This document shows, in pieces, positions 34,318 to 43,260 of a stretch of 64,000 nucleotides of DNA. A program made the position numbers and the translations under genes. Under the pieces are notes generated by a model that was not told the origin of the DNA, made no database searches, and saw nothing but the letters and a program-made list of their open reading frames with translations. Origin of the DNA: Proteiniphilum sp. UBA5384 (GTDB lineage Bacteria; Bacteroidota; Bacteroidia; Bacteroidales; Dysgonomonadaceae); NCBI RefSeq assembly GCF_002410825.1, contig NZ_DHOS01000047.1, positions 128,990 to 192,989 of the forward strand. Reading direction: 5' to 3'. How positions within the stretch are numbered: position 1 is the first letter of the stretch; every line of letters begins with the position of its first letter.

Positions 34318-35694
34318 ATGCCTGACAAGGAAGAACTATTGCATTATATATGGAAATTCAGGCTTTATCCTGCCGATTCGCTTGAGACGACGGATGGACA
34401 GAGGGTGGAGGTGATTGATCCGGGCATGCATAACCTGCATGCGGGTCCCGATTTTTTTAATGCCAAGATAAGGATCGGTGATAAAATGTGGGCAGGTGAT
34501 GTGGAGATTCACCGTGCTTCGGATGAATGGGAACGGCATGGTCATCATATTGATAAGGCATATAATTCGGTGATTCTTCACCTGTCGGGACGTGTGAACA
34601 GGACGGTAGTCAATGAGAGAGGCCAACAGATTCCCCAATGCGAATTAAAAATACCGGAAGATATACGGAAAAATGCAGATTATCTTCTCTACAGTAACGT
34701 CTCTCTTCCCTGTAAGGATTATCTTTCTTCACTACCGGCAACATTTGTATATTCTTTCCTTGATAAACTGGCTATTGAGCGACTGGAGCGGAAAACTAAG
34801 GACATTTATGCGCACCTTGATCGTTTTTGCCAGTCGTGGGATGACGTATTCTATGTGCTGCTTAGCCGTAATTTCGGATTTGGAATTAATGGTGATGCAT
34901 TTGAGCGGCTTGCTCTGTCATTACCGTTTAAATATGTCCGTCGTCATGGCGATAGTCTATTACAGGTGGAGGCATTGCTTTTTGGACAGGCAGGGCTGTT
35001 GGAGACCGGAGGACTGCGAGAGAGGGAAACGGGAAGACCTGAGGATAGGGGAGTTGGGGAGAGTGGACGACGAGGGGAGTGGGCGACGAGGAGACCTGGA
35101 GACCTGAGGACTGAGGATGATTATTTTCTGCAGTTGCAAGATGAATATCGTTTTCTGAAGACCAAGTATTCGCTGATACCGCTGGATAGTTATCTCTTCA
35201 AACGCATGAGGATTCGTCCCCATTCTTTCCCTGAATTACGGATTGCACAACTGGCCGCATTATTACAATCATCCGGTCGCTTCTTCTCCCATCTGTTGGA
35301 GCGGAAAAATGTCAACGAGTGGATGCCGCTGTTCGAAGTATCTCCCTCTATCTACTGGCACACCCATTATTCTTTCGGGAAGCGGTCTTCCGAATCGACC
35401 GGGCAATTAGGGTATGCGTCACGTCAGATTTTATTGATCAATACAGTGGCACCCATATTATTCTCCTATGGTCAAAAAACCGGTTCAACCCACTATTGTG
35501 ATAGGGCAATTCTCTTGTTAGAGTCGTTGAAGCCGGAAAAAAACAGTATTGTGTCTGGTTTTTGGGAGGCGGGTATAATTCCCCGTAATGCCTTAGAATC
35601 GCAGGCACTTATACAACTTCGAAGTGCTTATTGTGATTTGCGGAAGTGTCCTTTCTGCAGAATAGGATATAGAGTTTTGAGTTGTAAAAAATGA
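34318..35694 (+). CDS. DUF2851 family protein with a repeat-derived insertion
   Basis: The promoter position fixes the start at 34318, giving 458 residues. The N-terminal half is conserved in DUF2851: LHYIWKFRLYPADSLETTDG, HNLHAGPDFFNAKI, WAGDVEIHRASDEWERHGHH. These are found across Bacteroidetes but have no established function; the D/E/H pattern resembles nuclease-like folds, which is only an inference. Between QAGLLE and DDYFLQLQDEYRFLK, about 40 residues rich in G, R, E, D and T are encoded by purine-rich repeat DNA (about 34999-35117). The protein ends in a Cys-containing CPFCRIGYR tail. Confidence 0.88.
   Translation: MPDKEELLHYIWKFRLYPADSLETTDGQRVEVIDPGMHNLHAGPDFFNAKIRIGDKMWAGDVEIHRASDEWERHGHHIDKAYNSVILHLSGRVNRTVVNERGQQIPQCELKIPEDIRKNADYLLYSNVSLPCKDYLSSLPATFVYSFLDKLAIERLERKTKDIYAHLDRFCQSWDDVFYVLLSRNFGFGINGDAFERLALSLPFKYVRRHGDSLLQVEALLFGQAGLLETGGLRERETGRPEDRGVGESGRRGEWATRRPGDLRTEDDYFLQLQDEYRFLKTKYSLIPLDSYLFKRMRIRPHSFPELRIAQLAALLQSSGRFFSHLLERKNVNEWMPLFEVSPSIYWHTHYSFGKRSSESTGQLGYASRQILLINTVAPILFSYGQKTGSTHYCDRAILLLESLKPEKNSIVSGFWEAGIIPRNALESQALIQLRSAYCDLRKCPFCRIGYRVLSCKK
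34999..35117 (+). repeat. Purine-rich degenerate tandem repeat inside the DUF2851 gene
   Basis: About 120 bp of degenerate GGAGACC/GAGGAC/GACGAGG units, nearly free of pyrimidine runs on the + strand, keeping the reading frame. The related sequence in dnaE (47088-47176) is on the opposite strand of the window but also purine-rich on the coding strand. Confidence 0.8.
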
Positions 35695-35724
35695 AAAAAT
35701 GGTATGATACTGCGTAAAACATTG

Positions 35725-35732
35725 TACATTTG
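35725..35732 (+). promoter_or_regulatory. -7 element of the Ig-like lipoprotein gene
   Basis: TACATTTG lies 24 nt before the ATG at 35757; the -33 region is weak. Confidence 0.5.
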
Positions 35733-35756
35733 CGTTGAAAACAGCATTGAGATATA

Positions 35757-37748
35757 ATGTTACATAGAATTTTCAGACCTCTTATATGGTTGTTTCTTCT
35801 CATCGGAATTGCCGCTTTGTATCATTCCTGTGCGAATATGGCTGCACCTACCGGAGGGCCTCAGGACTATGATCCACCGGTAGTGAGAAGGGCTTCTCCC
35901 GACTTTAATTCACTGAATGCTTCTCCTACCAGGATCGAGATAGAATTTGACGAGAATATCAAGATCGAGAAGCCCAGCGAGAAGGTGATCGTAACCCCTC
36001 CGCAGAAGAATATGCCAGTGATCCGCTCTGCAGGGAGAAAAGCAATTGTGGAACTTAAAGATACCCTGTCGCTGAATACAACTTATACTATCGATTTTAC
36101 CGATGCTATTGCAGACAATAATGAAGGCAATCCGCTGGAAAATTTTGTCTATTCCTTTTCTACCGGTGACCGGCTTGATACCTTATCTATTGCCGGGAAG
36201 GTGCTTACCGCTCAAAACCTTGAACCCGTAACGGGAATCTATGTGGGCATCCATTCCAATCACAGTGATACGGCATTTACGCATATCCCTTTCGAGCGGA
36301 TTTCCAGAACGGATTCACGCGGGAAATTCACCGTTAGGGGAATGGCTCCCGGAAAATATAAGGTATTTGCTCTGGATGACTTGAACAGGGATTATAAATA
36401 TGATAACCCGCAGGAAAGTATTGCCTTCCTGGATTCCATAGTCATACCATCTACTATGCCGGCTGTACGGCAGGACACAATTTTTCAGGATAGCCTGACA
36501 ATTGATACGGTTCGTACAGTTCATTATACCCGTTTTACCCCGGATGATTTGGTCCTTTATTCTTTCCTTTCGGATTTTCAACGGCAATACTTACAAAAAT
36601 ATGAACGTCCTGAAGCACATAGAATCAATCTTTTTTTCTCTGCCCCTACAGAGAAACCGTCATTTTTCTTATTAAGACCGGATAAGAGAGGAGACGATTG
36701 GTATGTGACTGAACGAAGTGCTAAAAACGATACGCTCATGTTATGGATCACTGATTCGCTGGTATATCGACAGGATTCGCTGAGTATGCAAATCAATTAT
36801 ATCCGTACCGATTCGCTCAATAAAAACTATATCGCCACCGATACACTCAATTTTAATATGCGGCGAAAGGGGCACGATCGGGGCGGGACCGAAAAGAAAG
36901 AAAAGAAAAAAGAAGAGGAAGAAGAACAGCTCACATTTTTAAGTGTGAAGACCAATGTCCAATCAACATTTGAGTTGTTCAATCCCGTGCGGATAGAGTT
37001 TGAACATCCCGTCGTTGCTTTCGACACTACCCACGTGCACCTGCTGGCTGAAATCGATTCACTGTTTGAACCTATTCCTTTCCGACTGGAATCTGATTCC
37101 CTGAATCCCCGCAAGTTTACTCTGCGACCTCGTTGGACACCCGGCGGAAAATACAAGATACTGATCGATTCGGCGACAGTTACCAGCCGTTATGGAATTT
37201 GGAACAATAAATATGAGCAATCCTTCACCGTGAAACCCTTGGATCAGTATGGAAATTTGGAAATCGCCATTTCCGGATTGCCTGAAGGGAAGCCGGCTTT
37301 CGTGGAACTGCTCGACAAGTCGGATAAACCTTTTCGAAAAAGCGATGTCAAAGCGAATAGGGCAAGATTTCAGGATCTGCCTCCCGGTGAGATTTATGCA
37401 CGTATTGTAATAGATGAAAATGGCGATGGTGTATGGACTACCGGTAATTATGAAGAGGGGCGGCAGCCGGAGCAGGTGTTTTACTATCCCGGAAAATTGG
37501 TTATAAGAGCTTTCTCTGATCATGAACAGGATTGGAACGTCAATGCAACGCCCGTGATCAATCAGAAGCCAGAGGAGATAACCAAAAATAAACCGCAAGA
37601 GAAAAAGCGGCTTACTCCGGATCAGGAAAGAGAGCGGCAACGGCAGCAGCAAAACCAGCAGAATCCTCCTTTTTCCGGAACAGGTGGAGGTATAGGCGCC
37701 GGGAGCTCTTCCAATATGATGCAGCAACCGGGAGGAATGCGATATTGA
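35757..37748 (+). CDS. Bacterial Ig-like (Big_5/SbsA-type) domain lipoprotein
   Basis: The 663-residue product starts with a membrane signal and Cys25 in LYHSCANMAAPTGGP, followed by DPPVVRRASPDFNSLNA, the usual start of a Big_5/SbsA Ig-like domain (about 40-140: IEIEFDENIKI, TTYTIDFTDAIADN). A carboxypeptidase-regulatory-like segment follows (FTVRGMAPGKYKVFALDDLN). The middle has a charged K/E run at about 378-392 encoded by an A/G-rich stretch. The C-terminus is Q/P/G-rich. It is conserved in Bacteroidetes as a surface or periplasmic lipoprotein of unknown function. Its stop overlaps the region just before the DUF3108 gene. Confidence 0.85.
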   Translation: MLHRIFRPLIWLFLLIGIAALYHSCANMAAPTGGPQDYDPPVVRRASPDFNSLNASPTRIEIEFDENIKIEKPSEKVIVTPPQKNMPVIRSAGRKAIVELKDTLSLNTTYTIDFTDAIADNNEGNPLENFVYSFSTGDRLDTLSIAGKVLTAQNLEPVTGIYVGIHSNHSDTAFTHIPFERISRTDSRGKFTVRGMAPGKYKVFALDDLNRDYKYDNPQESIAFLDSIVIPSTMPAVRQDTIFQDSLTIDTVRTVHYTRFTPDDLVLYSFLSDFQRQYLQKYERPEAHRINLFFSAPTEKPSFFLLRPDKRGDDWYVTERSAKNDTLMLWITDSLVYRQDSLSMQINYIRTDSLNKNYIATDTLNFNMRRKGHDRGGTEKKEKKKEEEEEQLTFLSVKTNVQSTFELFNPVRIEFEHPVVAFDTTHVHLLAEIDSLFEPIPFRLESDSLNPRKFTLRPRWTPGGKYKILIDSATVTSRYGIWNNKYEQSFTVKPLDQYGNLEIAISGLPEGKPAFVELLDKSDKPFRKSDVKANRARFQDLPPGEIYARIVIDENGDGVWTTGNYEEGRQPEQVFYYPGKLVIRAFSDHEQDWNVNATPVINQKPEEITKNKPQEKKRLTPDQERERQRQQQNQQNPPFSGTGGGIGAGSSSNMMQQPGGMRY

Positions 37749-37783
37749 ATCACCTGTTGCATCCTCCCCTTAAAATTGAAATT

Positions 37784-38590
37784 ATGATCAATAAAAAAAC
37801 TAAATCAATCTTTTTTTTACTGCTTTTGTTTTTTTCTTTTATAGAGGTGAACGCACAGTGTAAATTGACCAATACTGCTTTTGCAAGCGGTGAAGATATA
37901 GAGTATGATCTCTATCTGAATATGGGTATTTTGAATGCACGGGCCGGTAAGGGGTCCCTCTCGGTGACCGAAGCAAATTACCGTGGTGAAAATGCTTATA
38001 AGATAGTGATGATGCTCAATACTTCCGGTCTGGCCGGTAATATATATACGGTAAATGATACCCTTACCTCTTTTGTAGATAAGGATCTCCGTCCTTTGCT
38101 GTTTACCAAGGAGGCATTTGAAGGAAAGGATTATTCTGTAGACAGGCAATCCTATACCTATAATGGCGATCAGTTGAAAATACGTACTTTCCGGTTGAGG
38201 AATGGAAAAGAGCAGTTCGACGAGGTAATCACTACCGACCAGTGTACCTATGATTATCTTTCAGTCATGCCTTATATCCGTAACCTTGATTATTCTGATA
38301 TGAAGCCCGGTGACAGGCATCATATCCGGTTTATTTCCGGAAAGAAGTCGGTGAACATGTATGTCAATTACCAGGGAATCTCAACAGTAAAAGCAAATAA
38401 CGGAAAGAAATATGAAGTAATCAATCTCTCCCTGACCATACTCGATGACGCTTTTACAGATCAGAAAGATGCTTTGAAGGCCTCTCTTACCAATGATGAG
38501 AACCGTATCCCGATAATTATAGATACTACGCTGAAAGTAGGAACTATCAGGGCTGTCCTCCGGAATGTAAAAGGAACCAGGAATCCGTAG
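37784..38590 (+). CDS. DUF3108 domain-containing exported protein
   Basis: The ATG at 37784 gives MINKKTKSIFFLLLLFFSF and a cleavage site after VNA-Q, 268 residues in total; a TTG 13 codons upstream is not needed. The rest is a beta-rich DUF3108 domain: ASGEDIEYDLYLNMGILNAR, AGKGSLSV, NDTLTSFVDKDLRPLLFTKE, with a late INLSLTILDD segment. DUF3108 proteins are periplasmic with no proven function. It follows the Ig-like lipoprotein by 35 nt, so the two are probably one transcription unit. Confidence 0.87.
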   Translation: MINKKTKSIFFLLLLFFSFIEVNAQCKLTNTAFASGEDIEYDLYLNMGILNARAGKGSLSVTEANYRGENAYKIVMMLNTSGLAGNIYTVNDTLTSFVDKDLRPLLFTKEAFEGKDYSVDRQSYTYNGDQLKIRTFRLRNGKEQFDEVITTDQCTYDYLSVMPYIRNLDYSDMKPGDRHHIRFISGKKSVNMYVNYQGISTVKANNGKKYEVINLSLTILDDAFTDQKDALKASLTNDENRIPIIIDTTLKVGTIRAVLRNVKGTRNP

Positions 38591-38618
38591 TTATTCTTTA
38601 TTTTTCCTAAAAAGAATG

Positions 38619-38626
38619 TATCTTTG
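38619..38626 (+). promoter_or_regulatory. -7 element of rex
   Basis: TATCTTTG ends 29 nt before the rex ATG; -33 region is AT-rich without a clear TTTG. Confidence 0.5.
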
Positions 38627-38655
38627 TGAGCTACTAAAGATTAAGAGGAAAAGAT

Positions 38656-39288
38656 ATGTCAGATCCGATATATTCCATAAAAATACCAGAGCCGGCACTC
38701 AGGAGGTTGCCGTGGTATTTATCATACGTGAAGTTGCTTAAAAGTCAGGGTGAAACTATTGTATCTTCTACCCGCATTGCAAAAAAGATTGATGTTTCCG
38801 CCTCACAAATAGCCAAGGATCTTTCTTATGTTGATATAAATGGCAAAACCCGGGTAGGCTACGATATCGATGATCTGATCAATGTACTGGAATCGTTTCT
38901 CGGATTTACAAATACCCATACCGCCGTAGTTTTTGGAGTGGGCAGCTTGGGTGGGGCATTATTGTCGGACTCTGGACTGGAGCAGTTTGGGTTAAAGATT
39001 ATTGCCGGATATGATGTGAATCCTACTGTGATTAATCATCCTCACGATATTCCGGTATTTCACTCCGATGAATTTATTGTACGCAATAAAGTGATGAAGG
39101 CAGAAATAGGCATTCTCACCGTACCTCCCGGAGCCGCTCAGGAAGTGTCGGATTATATGATCCGGGGCGGGGTGAAAGCTATCTGGAATTTTACACCTTT
39201 CCGCATACGTGTTCCTGAAGGGATTGTACTTCAAAATACCTCATTATACGCCCACCTTGCCGTCATGTTTAATCGGTTGAACGGATGA
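38656..39288 (+). CDS. rex: Redox-sensing transcriptional repressor Rex
   Basis: The 210-residue product has the N-terminal winged-helix (PEPALRRLPWYLSYVKLLKS, VSASQIAKDLSYVDINGKTR with VGY) and a C-terminal Rossmann domain with the NAD(H) loop VFGVGSLGGALL near residue 92 and ending in AHLAVMFNRLNG. Rex senses the NADH/NAD+ ratio and represses fermentation and anaerobic redox genes. The segment DVSASQIAKDLSYV is the recognition helix region. An FAH-family gene starts 11 nt downstream, and porV and ispF follow, so rex heads a mixed operon. Confidence 0.96.
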   Translation: MSDPIYSIKIPEPALRRLPWYLSYVKLLKSQGETIVSSTRIAKKIDVSASQIAKDLSYVDINGKTRVGYDIDDLINVLESFLGFTNTHTAVVFGVGSLGGALLSDSGLEQFGLKIIAGYDVNPTVINHPHDIPVFHSDEFIVRNKVMKAEIGILTVPPGAAQEVSDYMIRGGVKAIWNFTPFRIRVPEGIVLQNTSLYAHLAVMFNRLNG

Positions 39289-39299
39289 TTTTTTAAGAA

Positions 39300-39914
39300 A
39301 TGAAGATTTTTGCTGTCGGATTGAACTATGCTTCCCACAATAAAGAGATGGAACGTACGTTTATCAGTAAGGAGCCGGTTCTTTTCATGAAACCGGATAC
39401 AGCGTTACTGAAAGGAAATAAACCGTTTTTTTTGCCTGATTTCTCCTCTGAAATTCATTATGAGACGGAGTTGGTGGTAAAGATAAACCGGTTGGGTAAG
39501 AATATTGCCGAACGCTTTGCTCACCGCTATTACGGTGAAGTAACCGTAGGAATTGATTTTACCGCACGGGATTTGCAAAGAAAACAGAAAGAGTTCGGCC
39601 TGCCATGGGAGATCGCTAAAAGTTTTGATAATTCTGCTGTTATTGGGGAGTTTATTCCCATAGGGAATATGGAAGATATTCAAAACGTGGATCTTCGCCT
39701 GGATATCAACAATCAGACTGTTCAACGGGGCAATACCAAAGAGATGATTTATCCGGTAGATAGAATTATTGCTTATATCAGTCAATTCTTTACATTGAAG
39801 ATTGGGGATCTTATCTTCACCGGAACGCCGGCAGGTATAGGTCCGGTAGCAACTGGTGATCATTTGCAGGGTTACCTCCAGGATAGAAAACTATTGGATT
39901 TCAGAGTAAAATGA
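39300..39914 (+). CDS. Fumarylacetoacetate hydrolase family protein (acylpyruvase-like)
   Basis: A 204-residue, single-domain FAH-family enzyme. MKIFAVGLNYASHNKEM matches the N-terminus of the YcgM/FAHD1 group; IHYETELVVKI supplies the metal-binding E-x-E, GIDFTARDLQRK the conserved D/R pair, and LIFTGTPAGIGPV the C-terminal signature. Relatives cleave acylpyruvates or decarboxylate oxaloacetate, using Mg2+. The substrate is not fixed by sequence. It lies 11 nt after rex and overlaps the upstream frame of porV by 4 nt. Confidence 0.9.
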   Translation: MKIFAVGLNYASHNKEMERTFISKEPVLFMKPDTALLKGNKPFFLPDFSSEIHYETELVVKINRLGKNIAERFAHRYYGEVTVGIDFTARDLQRKQKEFGLPWEIAKSFDNSAVIGEFIPIGNMEDIQNVDLRLDINNQTVQRGNTKEMIYPVDRIIAYISQFFTLKIGDLIFTGTPAGIGPVATGDHLQGYLQDRKLLDFRVK

Positions 39915-39943
39915 TACTCAATCAACCATCATACCGATACAAA

Positions 39944-41104
39944 ATGAACAAGGTGATTTTTACTATCTTCTGTTGTACGCTTTGTGCAGCATCGAATTCT
40001 TTTGTCTCTGCGCAGGATTATAATCCTATCCCCGTGGCGTTACCATCACTACAAATAGCTCCCGACGCAAGGGGGGGAGGTATGGGGGATATTGGGGTGG
40101 CTACCATGCCCGATGTCTACTCACAACATTGGAATGCGGCAAAGTATCCGTTTGTTTCGGGTAATGCGGGTATTGCCTTTTCGTATACGCCGTGGCTTAG
40201 TAAACTGGTGAATGATATTAATTTGCTCTATGCCTCCGGCTATTGGAAATTCGGCAATGAGAACCTGAATGCTATCAGCGCGTCAATACGTTATTTTTCG
40301 CTGGGCGACACAGAGGTTGGGACCCTCAACGATGAGTTCTGGCAAACCGTTTCTCCTTACGAATTTGCCATTGATGTTGCCTATTCGAGGAGACTTTCTG
40401 AAACATTCTCTGCCGCTGTCACCATGCGTTATATTCATGCAGATTATTCTACCGGAGATGATGACACAACCCCCGGCAATGCTTTCGCTGCAGACATCGC
40501 CGGCTATAATGAATCTTATTTCCATATGGGGCGTACGGAAGCGCTCCTTGGGCTCGGTTTTAATATTTCCAATATAGGAACAAAAATTTCTTATGACGGG
40601 GGGACAACCAGCATGTTTCTTCCCGCGAATCTCCGGATGGGTGCTTCGGTAGGATTTCCTTTGGACCCAAAAAATACCCTCTCGGTCAGCTTCGATATCA
40701 ATAAGCTGCTGGTGCCAACACCGCCGCTTCTTTCAGCAGATGAGACCGATGAAGATTTTGAACAGCGCAGAATTGACTATCAGAATATCTCATCTATCGG
40801 GGGAATTTTTAAGTCGTTTGGCGATGCACCCGGCGGATTCAAGGAAGAATTGAGGGAGGTAATGTGGTCTGTTGGAGCGGAATACCGGTATGATAACCGC
40901 TTTGCTCTCCGGACGGGTTATTATCATGAGAACGAATATAAGGGTAATCGTCGTTATTTTGCTTTCGGAGCCGGTTTCAGGAATGATATTTTCCAGATTG
41001 ACGCTGCTTACCTGATATCAGCTGCGCAATCAAATCCATTGGATCAGACATTACGTATTTCCTTCGGTCTGGATATACAGGGAATCAGAAATTTAATGCG
41101 ATAA
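39944..41104 (+). CDS. porV: Type IX secretion system protein PorV
   Basis: The ATG at 39944 begins a signal peptide (MNKVIFTIFCCTLCAASNSF, cleavage before QDYN) and gives 386 residues; an in-frame ATG at 39911 overlapping the previous stop is possible. The N-terminal mature part ALPSLQIAPDARGGGMGDIG and DVYSQHWNAAKYPFVSGNAG is diagnostic of PorV, and the rest is an FadL-like 14-strand barrel ending in RISFGLDIQGI. PorV shuttles cargo from the SprA translocon to the attachment complex. The rest of the T9SS is outside this window. Confidence 0.95.
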   Translation: MNKVIFTIFCCTLCAASNSFVSAQDYNPIPVALPSLQIAPDARGGGMGDIGVATMPDVYSQHWNAAKYPFVSGNAGIAFSYTPWLSKLVNDINLLYASGYWKFGNENLNAISASIRYFSLGDTEVGTLNDEFWQTVSPYEFAIDVAYSRRLSETFSAAVTMRYIHADYSTGDDDTTPGNAFAADIAGYNESYFHMGRTEALLGLGFNISNIGTKISYDGGTTSMFLPANLRMGASVGFPLDPKNTLSVSFDINKLLVPTPPLLSADETDEDFEQRRIDYQNISSIGGIFKSFGDAPGGFKEELREVMWSVGAEYRYDNRFALRTGYYHENEYKGNRRYFAFGAGFRNDIFQIDAAYLISAAQSNPLDQTLRISFGLDIQGIRNLMR

Positions 41105-41107
41105 ATT

Positions 41108-41587
41108 ATGCAAATAAGGATAGGTTTCGGATATGATATGCATCGTCTTCAGGAAGGAAGAGCACTCTGGATGGGAGGAATAAAACTGGAATACCAAAAA
41201 GGATTATTGGGCCATTCCGATGCCGACGTACTAATCCATGCCGTCTGTGATGCACTGTTGGGAGCTGCCAACTTACGGGATATAGGATATCACTTTCCTG
41301 ATAATGCGGACGAATTCCACGATGTGGACAGTAAGATTCTCTTGGAAAAGACAATGGATTTATTAAGGGATAAGGGGTATTCTGTGGGAAATATCGATGC
41401 CACTATCTGCGCTGAACAGCCCAAGCTCAATCCCTATATACCTGCAATGCAACAGAAATTATCGGAAGTGATGAAGGTAGATGCAGAGGCCATTTCCATC
41501 AAAGCTACCACATCGGAGAAGATGGGATTTGTAGGCCGTGAAGAAGGTATTACCGCCTATGCGGTGGCGCTTGTCCAAAAGCCATAG
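41108..41587 (+). CDS. ispF: 2-C-methyl-D-erythritol 2,4-cyclodiphosphate synthase
   Basis: The 159-residue product has GFGYDMHRLQEGRALWMGGI with the zinc D-x-H at residues 8-10, then HSDADVLIHAVCDALLGAAN and RDIGYHFPD, and the C-terminal KATTSEKMGFVGREEGI. It forms MEcPP in the non-mevalonate isoprenoid pathway. It starts 3 nt after porV, an arrangement seen in other Bacteroidetes. Confidence 0.97.
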   Translation: MQIRIGFGYDMHRLQEGRALWMGGIKLEYQKGLLGHSDADVLIHAVCDALLGAANLRDIGYHFPDNADEFHDVDSKILLEKTMDLLRDKGYSVGNIDATICAEQPKLNPYIPAMQQKLSEVMKVDAEAISIKATTSEKMGFVGREEGITAYAVALVQKP

Positions 41588-41599
41588 TGGTGGCAGAAT

Positions 41600-42295
41600 A
41601 TGTCCGGCTTTCACAAAATAGCAAGGTTCATGACCTTTTGTCGGGGGAGTTTGTATGCTCGGTGTCGCTGGTTGTTACGTAAAAAACAGTCGAAAGGACA
41701 TGGAGTACATTCCCCTTTTGCCTTTGATCTGATTACCAATGTTATTTATTCGCCTTATAGCTTTTATGCGTTTTCAGATATCCCTGAGATCCTTTCTAAA
41801 AACGGACTTGATCCCTATTTAATTGGAAGGATTAATCACTTTTCTTTTCGTCTGGTATATTATCTTAACCCAAAAGACATATTGGAAGTCAATACCGGGA
41901 TAGGTGTGAATTCACTGTTTCTTACTGCCCCGTCACCATATATCCATTGTACATGCGTAGAAGAAGATAGGAATAAGGTGGAAGTGGCGGGACGACTGCA
42001 GGAAGAAGCCGGCCGGAAGTGCAAGATGGTGCCTTCCCTCGCTGACTGTAGGGGTGAACATTATGATGCTATATTTATTTATTTGAAAGATAGGGATATC
42101 CCCGATATTTCTGTATTGTCGGAGATGAGTAAGCCAGTCACTTTTTGGGTCTTTTACCCTATAAATAGAGGATCGGCTAAACAATTTTGGAATGAAATCG
42201 TTCATGATGTGAATGCCCGGATGACGTTCGACTTGAAAGATACAGGAGTTGTTTTTCTGAGGAAGGACTTTGGAAAGGCGAATTATTTTGTGTAA
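41600..42295 (+). CDS. Degenerate SAM-methyltransferase-like protein
   Basis: The 231-residue product begins with a basic region and GHGVHSPFAFDLITNVIYSP, a conserved start of a Bacteroidetes-specific methyltransferase-like family. The motif I position reads DILEVNTGIGVNSLFL, where active enzymes have a G-x-G-x-G; only part of the glycine pattern is kept. The second half (IFIYLKD, VTFWVFYPINRG) is more divergent and ends FGKANYFV. It may be an inactive or very specialised enzyme. It begins 12 nt after ispF and is probably co-transcribed. Confidence 0.75.
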   Translation: MSGFHKIARFMTFCRGSLYARCRWLLRKKQSKGHGVHSPFAFDLITNVIYSPYSFYAFSDIPEILSKNGLDPYLIGRINHFSFRLVYYLNPKDILEVNTGIGVNSLFLTAPSPYIHCTCVEEDRNKVEVAGRLQEEAGRKCKMVPSLADCRGEHYDAIFIYLKDRDIPDISVLSEMSKPVTFWVFYPINRGSAKQFWNEIVHDVNARMTFDLKDTGVVFLRKDFGKANYFV

Positions 42296-42313
42296 AAATA
42301 GTTAAGTGTAAAA

Positions 42314-42874
42314 ATGAAAAAAAGCATAGTATATACGAAAACCGGCGACAAGGGGATGACTTCCCTGGTAAGGGGAATGCGGGTAAGTAAAACGCACGTT
42401 CGTCTTGATGCATACGGTACAGTGGATGAGTTGAATAGTTATATCGGCTGGTTAATTTGTGAAGTGGATGATACTATTCATCGTGATTTTCTCCGGTATA
42501 TCCAGCACAAACTTTTTACCGTAGGCTCTTATCTGGCGACAGAAACAGAAAATAAGGATCCGAAAGCGGCCAGTATTATCTCTGAGAAAGATATATCGCG
42601 TATTGAGGAGCAGATCGACATCATCGACGGGAGATTACCTCGATTGAACCGGTTTGTGTTACCCGGAGGAAATGAACCTGCCTCACGTGCCCATATATGT
42701 AGAACTGTGGCGCGGAGGGCAGAGAGGAACGTGTATCGGGTTGCCGAAAAATTTCCGGTCGCAGAAGAGGTTTTGATTTTCCTGAACCGTCTTTCAGACT
42801 ACCTTTTCGTATTTGCCCGGTATGAAAGCAATAAAACATCCGAAGAAATATTTTGGGAACAAGGCGATATATAA
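42314..42874 (+). CDS. Cob(I)yrinic acid a,c-diamide adenosyltransferase (PduO type)
   Basis: The 186-residue product has the PduO-type start YTKTGDKGMTSLVRGMRVSK, LDAYGTVDELNSYIGWL, and the active-site helix ICRTVARRAERNVY. It transfers the adenosyl group of ATP to cobalamin, forming coenzyme B12. The GMRVSK segment is typical of the ATP-binding N-terminus. It is 18 nt downstream of the methyltransferase-like gene, with a separate promoter following it. Confidence 0.94.
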   Translation: MKKSIVYTKTGDKGMTSLVRGMRVSKTHVRLDAYGTVDELNSYIGWLICEVDDTIHRDFLRYIQHKLFTVGSYLATETENKDPKAASIISEKDISRIEEQIDIIDGRLPRLNRFVLPGGNEPASRAHICRTVARRAERNVYRVAEKFPVAEEVLIFLNRLSDYLFVFARYESNKTSEEIFWEQGDI

Positions 42875-42884
42875 AAACTTTTTA

Positions 42885-42892
42885 TACATTTG
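42885..42892 (+). promoter_or_regulatory. -7 element of the DUF2795 gene
   Basis: TACATTTG ends 47 nt before the ATG at 42940. Confidence 0.5.
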
Positions 42893-42939
42893 CGGAAAAA
42901 TAGAAAAATAGCAGTAACAACAAATTAAATATATTATCA

Positions 42940-43161
42940 ATGTATTGGACACTTGAATTGGCATCGAAATTGGAGGATGCTCCCTGGCCCGCTACAAAAG
43001 ATGAATTAATTGATTATGCCCAGCGTTCGGGCGCTCCGCTGGAGGTGATTGAGAATCTTCAGGAAATTGAAGAAGATGGTGAGATATTTGAATCAATAGA
43101 AGATATCTGGCCTGATTATCCCAGCAAGGAGGATTTCTTTTTCAATGAAGACGAATATTGA
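42940..43161 (+). CDS. DUF2795-type small acidic protein
   Basis: A 73-residue acidic protein: MYWTLELASKLEDAPWPATK, DELIDYAQRSGAPLEVIENL, then IEDIWPDYPSKEDFFFNEDEY. This sequence is strongly conserved in Bacteroidetes and matches the DUF2795 helical domain, without a known function. It has its own promoter and terminator, suggesting high or constitutive expression. Confidence 0.88.
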   Translation: MYWTLELASKLEDAPWPATKDELIDYAQRSGAPLEVIENLQEIEEDGEIFESIEDIWPDYPSKEDFFFNEDEY

Positions 43162-43194
43162 CCCGTCAGAGAGCAAAAGCAGACATCCAAACAA

Positions 43195-43230
43195 AAAACA
43201 TCCCGGTTAAGTGAATTGCCGGGATGTTTT
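43195..43230. terminator. Bidirectional terminator between DUF2795 and trxA
   Basis: AAAACATCCCGG at 43195-43206 pairs perfectly with CCGGGATGTTTT at 43219-43230 (12 bp, 12-nt loop); A and T runs at both ends. Confidence 0.9.
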
Positions 43231-43260
43231 ATAAGTGATAACGTAAATAACCTATTTACT

